Shown here piece by piece: positions 26,396 through 35,116 of a stretch of 64,000 nt of DNA. Made by a program: the position numbers and the translations under genes. Origin of the DNA: Paenibacillus cymbidii. GTDB taxonomy: Bacteria > Bacillota > Bacilli > Paenibacillales > NBRC-103111. Numbering within the stretch: position 1 is the stretch's first letter; each line of letters begins with the position of its first letter. Where the stretch lies: the NCBI RefSeq assembly GCF_004764705.1, contig NZ_SHLX01000007.1:186001-250000 (forward strand), written 5' to 3'. The notes under the pieces were generated by a model. That model was not told where the DNA came from, did not search any database, and saw only the letters and a program-made list of their open reading frames with translations.

Positions 26396-28618
26396 TTATT
26401 CCGTCTCCAGCTCCGGGGCGGACGTTCCTGCCCAGGAATTGCGGTACTGCATCGGCGTAACGGCGTATTTGGCTTTGAACTTGGTGCAAAAATATTGCGA
26501 ATTGCGGTAGCCGACCCGGGTGGCAATATCGGCGACGGTCATCGTCGGTTGCGTCCGCAGCAATTCGGCCGCTTGTTTCAACCGCGCCTTCGTCACATAT
26601 TCGGTAAACGAGATTTGCAACACGTCGGAGAACAAGGTCGAAATATACGAGGTCGACAAATTCGCAACTTCCGACAGCACATCGAGCGACAATTCCTCGT
26701 GCAGATGCTCGTCGATGTATGTTTTCAACCGGTGAATCATATCGTGATGCCCTTTGGTTTTGCCGGCTTGCACATAGTCGGCCATTTCGGTGGCCAGCGT
26801 GCGAATCCATTCGACCGTTTCGGCGAATGTCGGCTTCTTTTCCGTGCGGAACAGCTCCGAGCTCGTAACGATATGGTTCAAATTCAGCTCGATGACGGTT
26901 TCCGACAAAGCGGTAAGCAGCTGCATCACGGACAGCTCCACTACGTCAAGCCGGACCGATTCGCCCGATCGGGCGGCGAAGTCGGCGATGAACCGCTGCG
27001 CCTCGGCTGCATGACCGGCGCGGATGGCGTTCTTCAGCTGGCCGTAAGCAAACGGATAGGGGGCTTTGCTCAGCTCCTGCAGGCTCGCCGCCGATACGAT
27101 CATCCCGGGGCCGAGCAGGTACGTATAGCGCAGCCCTTCGTTCGCCGAACGGTACGAAGCCTGAATATCTTCCAGCGCCGAAGCCGCGCTGCCGATGGAA
27201 GCGGCAAACGCCAGCTGCGACACGCTGCGGAACTTGGTCAGCTCCGCCCGGACCTGCTCGTACGGGTCGGTCTCGCCCGGATCGAAGAAGAAGACGACGG
27301 CCGCCCGATCGGCGCCGGTTACCGCCACTTCCGCCGAAACGGCATGTCCGCTGTCCAGATAAGCGCGGCGGAACGTCTCGCCATCGCCCTTCACCATCAA
27401 CACTTCGGCGGCCACATATACGCAATCGTGCGGCAGCAGACTCATGCTTTGCAGTTCGGCGACGTTGCCGTGCAAGTAGTTGGTCAACTGATTCGTTTTC
27501 ACCCGCGATTCGAGTGTGGCGATTTTATCGTCCAAATAATGCAGCGTGTGGTCGATCAAATGGTACTCGTTGATCCCTTTGGCGGGAATCGCATTCGGCT
27601 GGTACAGCCCGCGGATCGTGGAGACGAGCGCTTTGAGCGGCACATAGAACCGCTTCGACACGACGAAGGCGATCAGCAGCCCGAGCAGCAGCATCAGCAC
27701 GCAGCTGAGGATGACTTGCTGCTGGAATTGCCGCGACGACAGCACGAACGTGTCGAACGGTCGAACGATCGCGTATTGGAATGAAGCGGATTGGATCGAA
27801 CCTGCGCGCAGAGTGGCGATAATCTTGTTGCCGCTGGACGCGCGTTCGATCGTTACTTTCCCGTCCGACGCGGAGCGCAGCGCATTGCGGACATGCTCCG
27901 TCTCGGTGCTGTCGTCCGGCCCGGTCTGCAGCAGCGGCTGGCCGTCTTCCCCGAACACATACAGCCGTTCGTACGGAGCATTCATGACCTGGGTCAGGGC
28001 GCGGGACAAATAAGCCCGGTCGATGTCGATGAACATGAAGCCCTTCGCCTTCTCATCGGGAAATCCGTAGGGAAGATTGAGCACATAGGTCAGCACGTTG
28101 CGTCCGTCCGGCAGCGTCCGTTCCATCCAACGCTGCTTCGTTACCGTGCCGAGCCCGTTGATGAACGGTTGATCCGGCGTTTCGGCGGGGCTGGGGTAAA
28201 AATATTTTTGGTCGACGACATAATGGCCTTGCTTGAAGAAGACGGTAAAATTGGCAATTCCTTCGTTGGCCGAAAGAATGAAGTTCATGTGTTTATTGAG
28301 CGTGACGATGTTCGACATATGGCCGTCCCAGCCGCTGTCGAGCAGGTTGTACAACGTCACCTTCAAATCCGGCTCCACGCCGATAAAATAGTGGCTCGTC
28401 ATGCCGTCGACAAATTTGCGCAGCACGCTTTTCTCCAGATAGTCTTCGGCCGTCGTCAGCCGGGAATTGCTTTCGCGCGTCATTTCCCCGACCATCAGTC
28501 CGTTTGCCCGCGAAAACAAATAACCGCCTACGGCGGCGATCAATACGATGGCCATGATGCTGTACGACAAGACGAGACGAATGAAATAGCTGTTCCATAC
28601 GCGCCCGATGTTCCTCAT
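26396..28618 (-). CDS. Membrane-anchored AraC/YesN-type transcriptional regulator
   Basis: This 740-aa protein has TM1 (FIRLVLSYSIMAIVLIAAVGGYLF), an extracellular sensor of about 260 residues, TM2 (VILSCVLMLLLGLLIAFVVSKRF) and a cytoplasmic region. It ends in an AraC DNA-binding domain (LSLDVLSEVANLSTSYISTLFSDVLQ, then TVADIATRVGYRNSQYFCTKFKAKYAVTPMQYRNS). Such one-component sensors activate neighbouring glycan importers on sensing a sugar. GGGAGGGG precedes the ATG closely. Its position directly upstream of the importer, beta-helix and isomerase genes indicates that it controls them. The 28619-28951 gap on its upstream side contains only the terminator listed separately. Confidence 0.93.
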   Translation of the reverse strand: MRNIGRVWNSYFIRLVLSYSIMAIVLIAAVGGYLFSRANGLMVGEMTRESNSRLTTAEDYLEKSVLRKFVDGMTSHYFIGVEPDLKVTLYNLLDSGWDGHMSNIVTLNKHMNFILSANEGIANFTVFFKQGHYVVDQKYFYPSPAETPDQPFINGLGTVTKQRWMERTLPDGRNVLTYVLNLPYGFPDEKAKGFMFIDIDRAYLSRALTQVMNAPYERLYVFGEDGQPLLQTGPDDSTETEHVRNALRSASDGKVTIERASSGNKIIATLRAGSIQSASFQYAIVRPFDTFVLSSRQFQQQVILSCVLMLLLGLLIAFVVSKRFYVPLKALVSTIRGLYQPNAIPAKGINEYHLIDHTLHYLDDKIATLESRVKTNQLTNYLHGNVAELQSMSLLPHDCVYVAAEVLMVKGDGETFRRAYLDSGHAVSAEVAVTGADRAAVVFFFDPGETDPYEQVRAELTKFRSVSQLAFAASIGSAASALEDIQASYRSANEGLRYTYLLGPGMIVSAASLQELSKAPYPFAYGQLKNAIRAGHAAEAQRFIADFAARSGESVRLDVVELSVMQLLTALSETVIELNLNHIVTSSELFRTEKKPTFAETVEWIRTLATEMADYVQAGKTKGHHDMIHRLKTYIDEHLHEELSLDVLSEVANLSTSYISTLFSDVLQISFTEYVTKARLKQAAELLRTQPTMTVADIATRVGYRNSQYFCTKFKAKYAVTPMQYRNSWAGTSAPELETE

Positions 28619-28895
28619 ATGCCCCTCCCGAAAGCGTTGTCACAAGGAAGCTGCGGCGTTAAACGACGCGCCGCCGTGAAAGCCGCTCCCCACCTTGCGG
28701 TACGCTGCCTTCTGCTGCCTATTGTAACGCCGGTCTCCTGCCGCCGCAATGCTTCCGACGCGATTCGCTGTTTTTTGGATCGCTTCTCTCTTTTTCGAAT
28801 ACGCGTTGTCCCGGCGGCTGCCAAGCTTCGCTTATCGTATCATATCCTCGCCGAGGTATCCAAGATTGTCGCAAACTCGTTTCCCGGCAAAAGCA

Positions 28896-28936
28896 AAGAT
28901 GGCGAGCAAATGAACTTTCCATTTGCACGCCATCTT
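28896..28936 (-). terminator. Terminator of the SDR-rbsD operon
   Basis: A long stem (AAGATGGCG, bulge, GCAAATG pairing with CATTTGC, bulge, CGCCATCTT) lies 15 bases after the rbsD stop codon on the minus strand and is followed by TGCTTTTGC. Confidence 0.8.
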
Positions 28937-28951
28937 CGGCCTTGGGCCACT

Positions 28952-29338
28952 TTAGCCGGAAACGATCATCAGGTTCGCATACGGCGCCGTGTCGCCGGTG
29001 CGGATGACCGCGCGCGATTCCGGCACCAATTGCTTGAAGCGCTGGTGACTGACCGTCATGAAGCGTAATCCCGCAAACTCGGCTTGCAACTGCGCATACC
29101 GCGCCGGGCTGGCCGCGGCCATTTCTTCGGTGACGATGATGCAGTCGATGACGAACTCCGCATGAACGGCGCGCAGCACGTCCAGCACCGTCGGAATGTC
29201 GTCGACAAGCGCCAGGTCGAGCCGCTGTTGATCCGGCGGCACCGGAAAACCGCGGTCGCAGATTGTCAGAATGTCGGTATGCCCCGTTTCGGCCAGCAGC
29301 TTGCTGAGCGCCGGGTTCAGAATGCCGCCGCGTTTCAT
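28952..29338 (-). CDS. rbsD: D-ribose pyranase/fucose mutarotase family protein (RbsD)
   Basis: RbsD-type mutarotases interconvert pyranose and furanose forms of a sugar, helping its entry into metabolism. The 128-aa protein fits the family: MKRGGILNPALSKLLAETGHTD with catalytic H20, LTICDRGFPVP, and a C-terminal RTGDTAPYANLMIVSG. It overlaps the upstream small gene by four bases and is third in an operon with an SDR dehydrogenase. No ribokinase or ribose transporter is present here, so the sugar may not be ribose. Confidence 0.9.
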   Translation of the reverse strand: MKRGGILNPALSKLLAETGHTDILTICDRGFPVPPDQQRLDLALVDDIPTVLDVLRAVHAEFVIDCIIVTEEMAAASPARYAQLQAEFAGLRFMTVSHQRFKQLVPESRAVIRTGDTAPYANLMIVSG

Positions 29339-29541
29339 GCGCTTCCCTCCGTTTCTCGCAGCGCCTGCTCTCGCTGCGACAACGTCAATTGCTCCCGCAG
29401 CGATGGCGCCGGCCGCTTGTAGTAAAACGTTTCGACGCCTTCCACGACTGCCGCCGACACAAGCTCCCAGCCGTCTTCGCCCAGTTCGGCCATCGCGGCG
29501 CGATTCGTGCTGATGTGGTACTCGAACCGATCGCGTGTCAT
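29335..29541 (-). CDS. Small DUF4177-like protein
   Basis: This 68-aa protein (RFEYHISTNRAAMAELGEDGWELVSAAVVEGVETFYYKRP) has the 'LGEDGWELV…FYYKR' pattern of DUF4177-type small beta proteins. No function is established. It sits between the SDR and rbsD genes, overlaps the rbsD start by four bases and is clearly co-transcribed with them. A C-terminal coiled-coil-like tail (REQLTLSQREQALRETE) is present. Confidence 0.75.
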   Translation of the reverse strand: MTRDRFEYHISTNRAAMAELGEDGWELVSAAVVEGVETFYYKRPAPSLREQLTLSQREQALRETEGSA

Positions 29542-29572
29542 CGTATTCCCCCTATAGTTGCATGTATCGTGC

Positions 29573-30367
29573 CTAGTGCTCCATATGATCGTCCGGCTGC
29601 GCCGCCTTGACGGTAAGCCCGCCGTCGACCATCAGCAGATGGCCGTTGATTTGCATCGCTTCTTCGGAAGCGAGGAACACGACGGCGTCGCCGATCTGAC
29701 GTTCGGTGCCGAGCCGTTTCATCGGATTCGCTTCGATTTCCTTCTGCAGAATCGCCGGGTCGGCCAAATAATCGGTGCACATGTCGGTTGCCACGGTGCT
29801 CGGGCCAACTGCGTTGACGTTGATGTTGAATTTGCCCAGCTCGATCGCCATGCCTTTGGTCAGCATGTTCGCCGCCGCTTTCGACGACTGGTAATGCGGG
29901 ATGACCGGGCTTGTGACGACGAGACTGGCGGTCGACAGCACGTTGACGATTTTGCCGTAACGCCGTTCGATCATGCCTTTCGCTGCAAGCTGCGAACAGA
30001 GGAAAATCGATTTGACATTCGTGTTGTACGTCCGGTCCCACGTCTCTTCGCTCACGTGCATGAATGCTTCGAACGGCGCGATGCCCGCGTTGTTGACGAG
30101 AATGTCGATCGGGCCGAGCGTTTGCTCCACTTCGGCGAACATGCGCCGGGCCTGCTCCTTGATGCCGACGTCCGCCTGCGCGACGACCGCCTTGACGCCG
30201 AGCGCCTCGGCCTTGCGTTTCACGTTCTCCGCCTTCTCCCGCGAGCCGTTCGACGTGAAGTTGATCGCCACATGCGCGCCTTCTTCGGCCAGACGGATCA
30301 CGATCGCTTCGCCGATGCCGCGGCTGCCGCCGGTAACGAGGGCGACGCGGTTATGCAATCTTGCCAT
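29573..30367 (-). CDS. Short-chain dehydrogenase/reductase (FabG or gluconate-5-dehydrogenase-like)
   Basis: This 264-aa NAD(P)-dependent SDR has the cofactor motif TGGSRGIG at residues 12-19, NNAG at 92-95 and the catalytic YQSSK with Y159 and K163. The C-terminal INGHLLMVDGGLT is standard for classical SDRs. The sequence alone does not separate acyl-ACP reductase from sugar or polyol dehydrogenase. The linked rbsD and the GntR-like operator upstream favour an aldonate/sugar acid role, for example a gluconate 5-dehydrogenase; that is inference. GAGGAG lies nine bases before the ATG. Confidence 0.88.
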   Translation of the reverse strand: MARLHNRVALVTGGSRGIGEAIVIRLAEEGAHVAINFTSNGSREKAENVKRKAEALGVKAVVAQADVGIKEQARRMFAEVEQTLGPIDILVNNAGIAPFEAFMHVSEETWDRTYNTNVKSIFLCSQLAAKGMIERRYGKIVNVLSTASLVVTSPVIPHYQSSKAAANMLTKGMAIELGKFNINVNAVGPSTVATDMCTDYLADPAILQKEIEANPMKRLGTERQIGDAVVFLASEEAMQINGHLLMVDGGLTVKAAQPDDHMEH

Positions 30368-30459
30368 TACGGTTGACTCCTCTCGGGAAATGGCCTTACC
30401 AGCTCGGACCGATCCGGTTGATACGTAGGATTGAATTCGATCGAGCGAAGTTGGATTGG

Positions 30460-30471
30460 GTTACCGATAAC
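30460..30471. promoter_or_regulatory. Putative LacI-family operator, GntR-like
   Basis: GTTACCGATAAC is a near-palindrome matching the known E. coli GntR gluconate operator type (TTACCG-TAAC core). It lies between the divergent SDR operon and the LacI regulator gene. A second half, TTACGGTAA, follows directly, so the site may be composite. Confidence 0.6.
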
Positions 30472-30493
30472 ATTACGGTAAATCATTTCCCGA

Positions 30494-30522
30494 TTGCTGT
30501 CAATCGTTTTGTTCGTTACAAT
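30494..30522 (+). promoter_or_regulatory. SigA-type promoter of the LacI regulator
   Basis: A -35 box TTGCTG at 30494-30499 and a -10 box TACAAT at 30517-30522 are 17 bases apart, close to the vegetative consensus. The start codon of the regulator follows 58 bases downstream. Confidence 0.7.
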
Positions 30523-30579
30523 GGTAGTCGACACGAAGCTTCAACACACTTTCAACCATTGCGTTTCAAGGAAGGTACC

Positions 30580-31596
30580 ATGGTTACCATATACGATATC
30601 GCCAAAGAGGCCGGCGTTTCCGCCATGACGGTTTCCCGGGTTATCAATAACACCGGACGCATCAGCGAACAAACGCGACTTAAGGTGAAGCGCGTTATGG
30701 ACGAAATGAACTACGTGCCGAACGCGACGGCGCGCAGCCTGGTGCTGCAGCAAACGAAGCTGTTTTCGCTGCTGATCGTCGATATCGCCAACCCGTTCTA
30801 TACGACACTGGCCCGCGGCGCCGAGGATGCGGCGAACAACGAAGGCTACAAGATTCTGTTCAGCAACAGCGACGAGGATATCGCCAAAGAGGAAGCGTAC
30901 GTCGACATGATCGTGTCGACACGCGTCGACGGCGTGCTGTTTGCGCCGGCCGGCGACGCCTCGCTGCCGCATCTGGAGAAGCTGCGCCTGCACCGCATCC
31001 CGTTCGTGCTGATCGACCGCGAAGTGCCCGGCATCGAAGCCGACACGGTGCTGGGCGACAGCAAGGAAGGCGCGCGCCGGCTGGTGGACTATTTGCTGTC
31101 GCTTGGTCATCGCCGCATTGCGCTGCTGAACGGCTCGCCGGGCGTTTCGACCGCGCGGCACCGGCAAACCGGCTATCTCGAGGCGCTCAAGCTGAACGAC
31201 ATCGCCTTTGACGAGCGGCTCGTCGTCGAAGGCGGCTACATCAGCGCTTCCAACGACTGGGCGGACGCTGCGGTGCGGCAGCTGCTGGGTGCGCCCGACC
31301 CGCCGACGGCGATTTTCGCCGCCAACAATTTTCTTGCGGCCAGTGCCATTCGCGCCCTGTCCCGCGCCGGCTTGCGCGTGCCGGACGATATCTCCGTCGT
31401 TTGCTTCGATGAACTGGAGCATCCCGCCGCGCTCGATCCGTTCCTTACCGTCGCCGCCCAGCCGGCGTACCGGTTCGGCAGCATCGGCATCCGGCTGCTG
31501 GTCGACCGCATCCAGTCGCAAACGCATGCCGCGCCCTGGCACAAAATCATCCTCCCGTCCGAGCTGATCGTGCGAAAATCGGCGGCTCCCCGATAA
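30580..31596 (+). CDS. LacI-family transcriptional repressor
   Basis: This 338-aa repressor has an N-terminal helix-turn-helix (TIYDIAKEAGVSAMTVSRVINNTGRISEQTRLKV) with a hinge helix (YVPNATARSL) and a periplasmic-binding-protein-like effector domain (FSLLIVDIANPFYTTLARGAEDAA, VLIDREVPGIEADTVLGD). ATG 30580 follows AAGGAAGG. It is divergent from the SDR-small protein-rbsD operon, and the shared space holds a GntR-like operator, so it probably represses that operon and itself in response to a sugar acid. Confidence 0.93.
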   Translation: MVTIYDIAKEAGVSAMTVSRVINNTGRISEQTRLKVKRVMDEMNYVPNATARSLVLQQTKLFSLLIVDIANPFYTTLARGAEDAANNEGYKILFSNSDEDIAKEEAYVDMIVSTRVDGVLFAPAGDASLPHLEKLRLHRIPFVLIDREVPGIEADTVLGDSKEGARRLVDYLLSLGHRRIALLNGSPGVSTARHRQTGYLEALKLNDIAFDERLVVEGGYISASNDWADAAVRQLLGAPDPPTAIFAANNFLAASAIRALSRAGLRVPDDISVVCFDELEHPAALDPFLTVAAQPAYRFGSIGIRLLVDRIQSQTHAAPWHKIILPSELIVRKSAAPR

Positions 31597-31719
31597 GCTT
31601 GCCGGCAAAGACGGCTGCGCTTTGCGAGCCGCATCCTCCGGGTCCGCCGCGTTGGTCGTCCCGCATCGCCCGGGTTAGCCGCGGCGGTTCGATGGGAAGC
31701 TCCTCTACTTGCAATCGAC

Positions 31720-31912
31720 GCGCTCTAACGGTTCTGACGGGGCTTATTTCGCTGAAAAAGCCCGTTTTCAACTTGTAACGGTTCTGAGCGTGCTTATGAG
31801 GCGAATTTCTCCGGAAATAACGCGATTTTTCCCAAATAAGCTCACCTGGAACCGTTACCTGTTCAAAAGCGGCATTTTTCAAGCAATAGGCGCTCTCAGA
31901 ACCGTCCCTCAA
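31720..31912. repeat. Intergenic repeat of the AACGGTTCTGA type
   Basis: AACGGTTCTGA occurs at about 31727 and 31778, each followed within a few bases by a G-rich run and GCTTAT. The inverse (AATAAGC-TCACC-TGGAACCGTTA, TCAGAACCGT) appears at about 31835-31910, giving nested inverted repeats. It lies in the 31597-32171 gap at the edge of the AT-rich island. No credible gene is seen in that gap. Confidence 0.65.
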
Positions 31913-32171
31913 ACTATTCGTCACTTCGTGCCATAGCAGCCATAGCAGCATTATTTTGCCGGAACTGACGCCTACACCATCAATCGCCAGCCTTAAAAGG
32001 GCAGCTGGGGTAAAACCGGACACATTGCGGCGGTGATGCGATCGTCGGAGCGACTTTGGTGGCGCGGTTGCGAGGTAAGAACAATAGCTAGTTGTTGCAA
32101 GTGGAGCCAAGATGCAGGCACAAATCTGATAACATTTCTACTCCCCTGGTAAGAACCGTCCGACAGTTAAT

Positions 32172-32417
32172 TCAATTTTTCGAACTTTTATAAGATTTGT
32201 ATACAACTCCAACTATATAAATAATCAGAATAAATATTGAAAGTGAGATCAATATTAATTTGTAATCATATTTTGTGGGAATAATTATAATAATAGACAT
32301 CAAGATCAATCCGATGTTGGCTAGGTTATTTTGTTGAAACCTGCTCTTGCGACATATTCCATACAAAACCAAGCCTAAAAAAAACAAGAAGAAACCAATC
32401 GGTATATAGATTGTCAT
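32172..32417 (-). CDS. Small three-helix membrane protein, candidate immunity protein
   Basis: This 81-aa hydrophobic protein begins MTIYIPIGFFLFFLGLVLYGICRKSR, with further helices NIGLILMSIIIIIP and LILISLSIFILIIYIVGVVY and a basic tail. GAAAGGAG six bases upstream sets ATG 32417. It lies 74 bases after the gene for a secreted protein, with a hairpin in between, and both genes are AT-rich compared with their neighbours. Small multi-helix membrane proteins next to secreted peptide or protein genes often give self-immunity; that is the inference here. I do not recognise the family. Confidence 0.75.
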   Translation of the reverse strand: MTIYIPIGFFLFFLGLVLYGICRKSRFQQNNLANIGLILMSIIIIIPTKYDYKLILISLSIFILIIYIVGVVYKSYKSSKN

Positions 32418-32435
32418 AAATCTCCTTTCTAACAT

Positions 32436-32466
32436 AAAGATGGAGAGAATGCTTCTCTCCATCTTT
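32436..32466 (-). promoter_or_regulatory. Intercistronic hairpin (possible partial terminator)
   Basis: A 12-bp perfect stem, AAAGATGGAGAG with CTCTCCATCTTT, lies between the secreted protein gene and the small membrane protein gene. The minus-strand 3' flank is ATGTTAG, not a long U-tract, so it may attenuate rather than stop transcription. Confidence 0.65.
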
Positions 32467-32491
32467 ATAAATCATTGAAATAAATTATAAC

Positions 32492-33322
32492 CTAAAATTG
32501 TTCGATGTAGTGATATGCATCATTAATTGCATCATCTGCATCATTCCAACTGTTTACTGTTTGTAATGCTTCATATGCAACTCCTGCTCCAGTGCCGATA
32601 AAGGCGAGTAAATTTACCCAAGTGATTACTGCGATACCTGCCAAGGCTTCCGTTGCAAGATGATGCATACGAAAATCGTTATAATAATTTTCGAATGCAT
32701 CGACTTCTGCCTTAGCCGTTGCAAACATATAGTGAGCGGCCGTTGTATCTTTTTGTACATTCCCACCGGCAGCAACTCCATAGTAATGCCCTGTGTAATC
32801 CATATCTTCGTAACATGCAAAATGATAATTGTACCAGTCACTTGCGTCGTAGTAATGACAGAGGCCTGGAAGTCCCCCCGTATCTGATAGTGTTTGAATT
32901 CCTCCGGCTGAGTTCAATTTAATAGAAGTTGCAGTAGGATCCTTGACAAGATTGCCGTTTCTATAGAGTTTATTACCATCCTTAAGAGAATAGTTTGTCA
33001 TTTTGCTGCCATCTTGGAATTTGGTTTGATATGCTGGAATTTCAGCATATGGAGATACAAGAGTATAATCCTTGTTTTGTCTCAAAATATATTCAACAGA
33101 ACCTTTTATCTCTTTACGTTCAATTATAGTGGTTTCTTGAACTGTACCTAGCAAATCCCCGTCTGATGTATGTAATTCTCTAGATTGATTAAAAGTTTGT
33201 ACCTCAGTACCGCTTTGCTTTTCAGATGCAAAAACCGATGTGCCAATAGCACTAAACGCAACAACTAATGATAAAACGAAAGAGAGCATAGTCTTGAAGC
33301 TAGAATAGAACTTCATTTTCAA
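32492..33322 (-). CDS. Secreted protein in AT-rich island, bacteriocin-like candidate
   Basis: This protein of about 276 residues has a clear Sec signal (MLSFVLSLVVAFSAIGTSVFA|SEK), a polar N-terminal half (EVQTFNQSRELHTSDGDLLG…) and an aromatic central stretch with two Cys (GLCHYYDASDWYNYHFACYED). A C-terminal hydrophobic helix (ALAGIAVITWVNLLAFIGTGAGVAYEAL) follows, then an acidic-aromatic tail. I cannot assign a family with certainty. The layout, a secreted protein with a membrane-active helix and a small membrane protein next door, fits large secreted bacteriocins such as those of the geobacillin 26 type. TTG 33322 is seven bases after AAGGAG; ATG 33316 or 33328 are alternatives. Codon and base use is far more AT-rich than in flanking genes, suggesting transfer. 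Confidence 0.75.
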   Translation of the reverse strand: MKMKFYSSFKTMLSFVLSLVVAFSAIGTSVFASEKQSGTEVQTFNQSRELHTSDGDLLGTVQETTIIERKEIKGSVEYILRQNKDYTLVSPYAEIPAYQTKFQDGSKMTNYSLKDGNKLYRNGNLVKDPTATSIKLNSAGGIQTLSDTGGLPGLCHYYDASDWYNYHFACYEDMDYTGHYYGVAAGGNVQKDTTAAHYMFATAKAEVDAFENYYNDFRMHHLATEALAGIAVITWVNLLAFIGTGAGVAYEALQTVNSWNDADDAINDAYHYIEQF

Positions 33323-33343
33323 ATTCATTCTCCTTGAATTTAG

Positions 33344-33373
33344 TATATAGAGAGCTGGCCAGCTTCTACTCAA
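33344..33373 (-). promoter_or_regulatory. Promoter with palindromic operator for the AT-rich cassette
   Basis: On the minus strand a -35 box TTGAGT (33368-33373) and a -10 box TATATA (33344-33349) are 18 bases apart. The spacer holds a perfect 12-bp palindrome AGCTGGCCAGCT (33353-33364), a good position for repressor binding. The upstream 33374-33560 stretch is AT-rich and has no gene. Confidence 0.55.
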
Positions 33374-33703
33374 GAATATTGCAATCCATTTAACCCCTTA
33401 TTTTTCATTTACATACTACACTATACTACAAACTACATCGTATGTATACCAAATATTCTCATGTTATATGATAATTAGGCGATTTTTACGAGAATCATAA
33501 TGCTTATTATTAGTATAAATCTCATCAATTTAATTAGTATTTATTTCACCCGCTGCCCAGCCCGCTCCCGCCGCATCTGCACCTGCAGACCGTCCCGCCC
33601 CCCGACCAAGGTCCAGTGATGACTACGTTCCGCAGACTGTTTTAGCCGGCGTTCTTCTCGTCTACACTGTAGTCATACAGCAATCATGGGAGGAACGACA
33701 ATC

Positions 33704-35095
33704 ATGGAACGACCGCAACTACCGCCGCAGCTGCAGGAGCTGCTTGACGCTAAACCCGAACCGGCCAATGACGACGCGCAGCCGGAGGCCGCCAATCCGC
33801 CTTATGACATCCCGCCGCAGCCGGCGACCAAAGCAAATACAACCACCGGCGCAGCAACAAACGCCGCCAACTCGACGCATCCCGCAGGCGGCAAACAGCC
33901 GCCCAAACGCAAGCGCGGCAGCCGATTCTTCGGCATTGCCCTGATCGTGGTTGGCGCGGCAGCGCTGGTCAACTGGGTAAATCCCGACCTGCTGCGCGAT
34001 TCGTACGATCTGATCGGCGCGACTGCGATTGGAGCCGCGATTGCGGCGCTTGGCCTGTTCTTCATCATCCGCCAGCTCGTGCCGCGCCAGGACGCAACTT
34101 ACAAGATCGGCCGGCTGACGACAGGAGCCGCGCTCGTTTGGGCCGGCGCCGGCATCGCCATGCCGGACTCGCTGCCCGAAGGCTGGCTGAACGCCGGCCG
34201 CTCGATGTGGCCGGTGCTGCTGATCGGCTACGGCCTCGAATACGTCTGGCGCAAAAGCGGCAGCCGCAAAGCGAAGCTCGACTTCGCCGGCCTGTTCCTG
34301 CTGCTGCTCGTGATGGCTGTCGCCACCGGCGCGATGTACAGCCGCGTTCTGCCGCTGATCGGCCAGAACGGCAACTACGCCGTCACCGACACGCCGACCG
34401 TTGTCGCCGCGGAACGCACCGATAAGCTTGTCGTCACCGGCAACGTCGGCAACATCAAGCTAGTGCCGTCGACCGACGGCAACATTACGGTAACGCCTAC
34501 GTACCGTTCGTGGAAGAAGCAATCGTTGGAAGCATTGAAGGAGGCCGCGCCGGTGCGAGTCGCCGCCGGAGAGAACGAAATACGCGCCGCCGTACAGGGC
34601 GGAGACTACAAAACCAACACGCGCCTGTTCGATCGTTCGACCGCCGCCGTCGATTTGCTGATCGCAGCGCCGGCCGATATCCAGCTCGACAGCCGCACCG
34701 AAATCGGCAGCATTGAAGTGAACGGGTTCACGAATGTCAAATCGCTGCACGCGTCGATCGGCGCGATCAAGCTGAACGATTCGCAAGGTGACGTACAGGT
34801 GTCGATGTCGATCGGCGACATCGAAGTAAACCGCTTCAGCGGCAAAATCGAAGCGTCCAACTCGCTGGGACGCGTCGCCGTACAAGGCGAGCCTACCGCG
34901 AACTGGACGCTCAGCAGTGAAATCGGGCTGGTGCAGGCAAAAGTGCCGCCAAGCAGCGACTACCGCTTCGACTTGTCGGCAAGCATCGGCAACAAAACGA
35001 TGCCCGAGCTGATCGCCGGCGGGAACGAATCCGGCCTGCACCCCCAGTTGAAATTGAGTACTTCGATCGGATCGGCGGAAGCTTACTATGAATAA
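33704..35095 (+). CDS. LiaI/LiaF-like membrane protein with DUF4097-like beta domain
   Basis: This 463-aa protein has a Pro/Ala-rich cytoplasmic N-terminus (about 1-65) and a basic KRKRGSR stop. About five helices follow (FFGIALIVVGAAALVNWV, LIGATAIGAAIAALGLFFII, MWPVLLIGYGLEYVW, FAGLFLLLLVMAVATGAMY). The C-terminus is a repetitive beta region with SIGAIKLND, SIGDIEVNR, NSLGRVAVQG and SIGSAEAYYE units, typical of DUF4097 'adhesin' domains. Related proteins (LiaF, YvlB-like) modulate envelope-stress signalling. GGGAGG lies 10 bases before ATG 33704. No two-component pair adjoins it, so its partner is unknown. Confidence 0.82.
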   Translation: MERPQLPPQLQELLDAKPEPANDDAQPEAANPPYDIPPQPATKANTTTGAATNAANSTHPAGGKQPPKRKRGSRFFGIALIVVGAAALVNWVNPDLLRDSYDLIGATAIGAAIAALGLFFIIRQLVPRQDATYKIGRLTTGAALVWAGAGIAMPDSLPEGWLNAGRSMWPVLLIGYGLEYVWRKSGSRKAKLDFAGLFLLLLVMAVATGAMYSRVLPLIGQNGNYAVTDTPTVVAAERTDKLVVTGNVGNIKLVPSTDGNITVTPTYRSWKKQSLEALKEAAPVRVAAGENEIRAAVQGGDYKTNTRLFDRSTAAVDLLIAAPADIQLDSRTEIGSIEVNGFTNVKSLHASIGAIKLNDSQGDVQVSMSIGDIEVNRFSGKIEASNSLGRVAVQGEPTANWTLSSEIGLVQAKVPPSSDYRFDLSASIGNKTMPELIAGGNESGLHPQLKLSTSIGSAEAYYE

Positions 35096-35116
35096 CATCC
35101 GCCTTTCCCTCGTATT

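Noticed and set aside
31547-32110. 187-codon minus-strand frame between the LacI gene and the AT-rich island
   Set aside because: It runs through inverted repeats and the antisense end of the LacI gene, with no domain or ribosome binding site.
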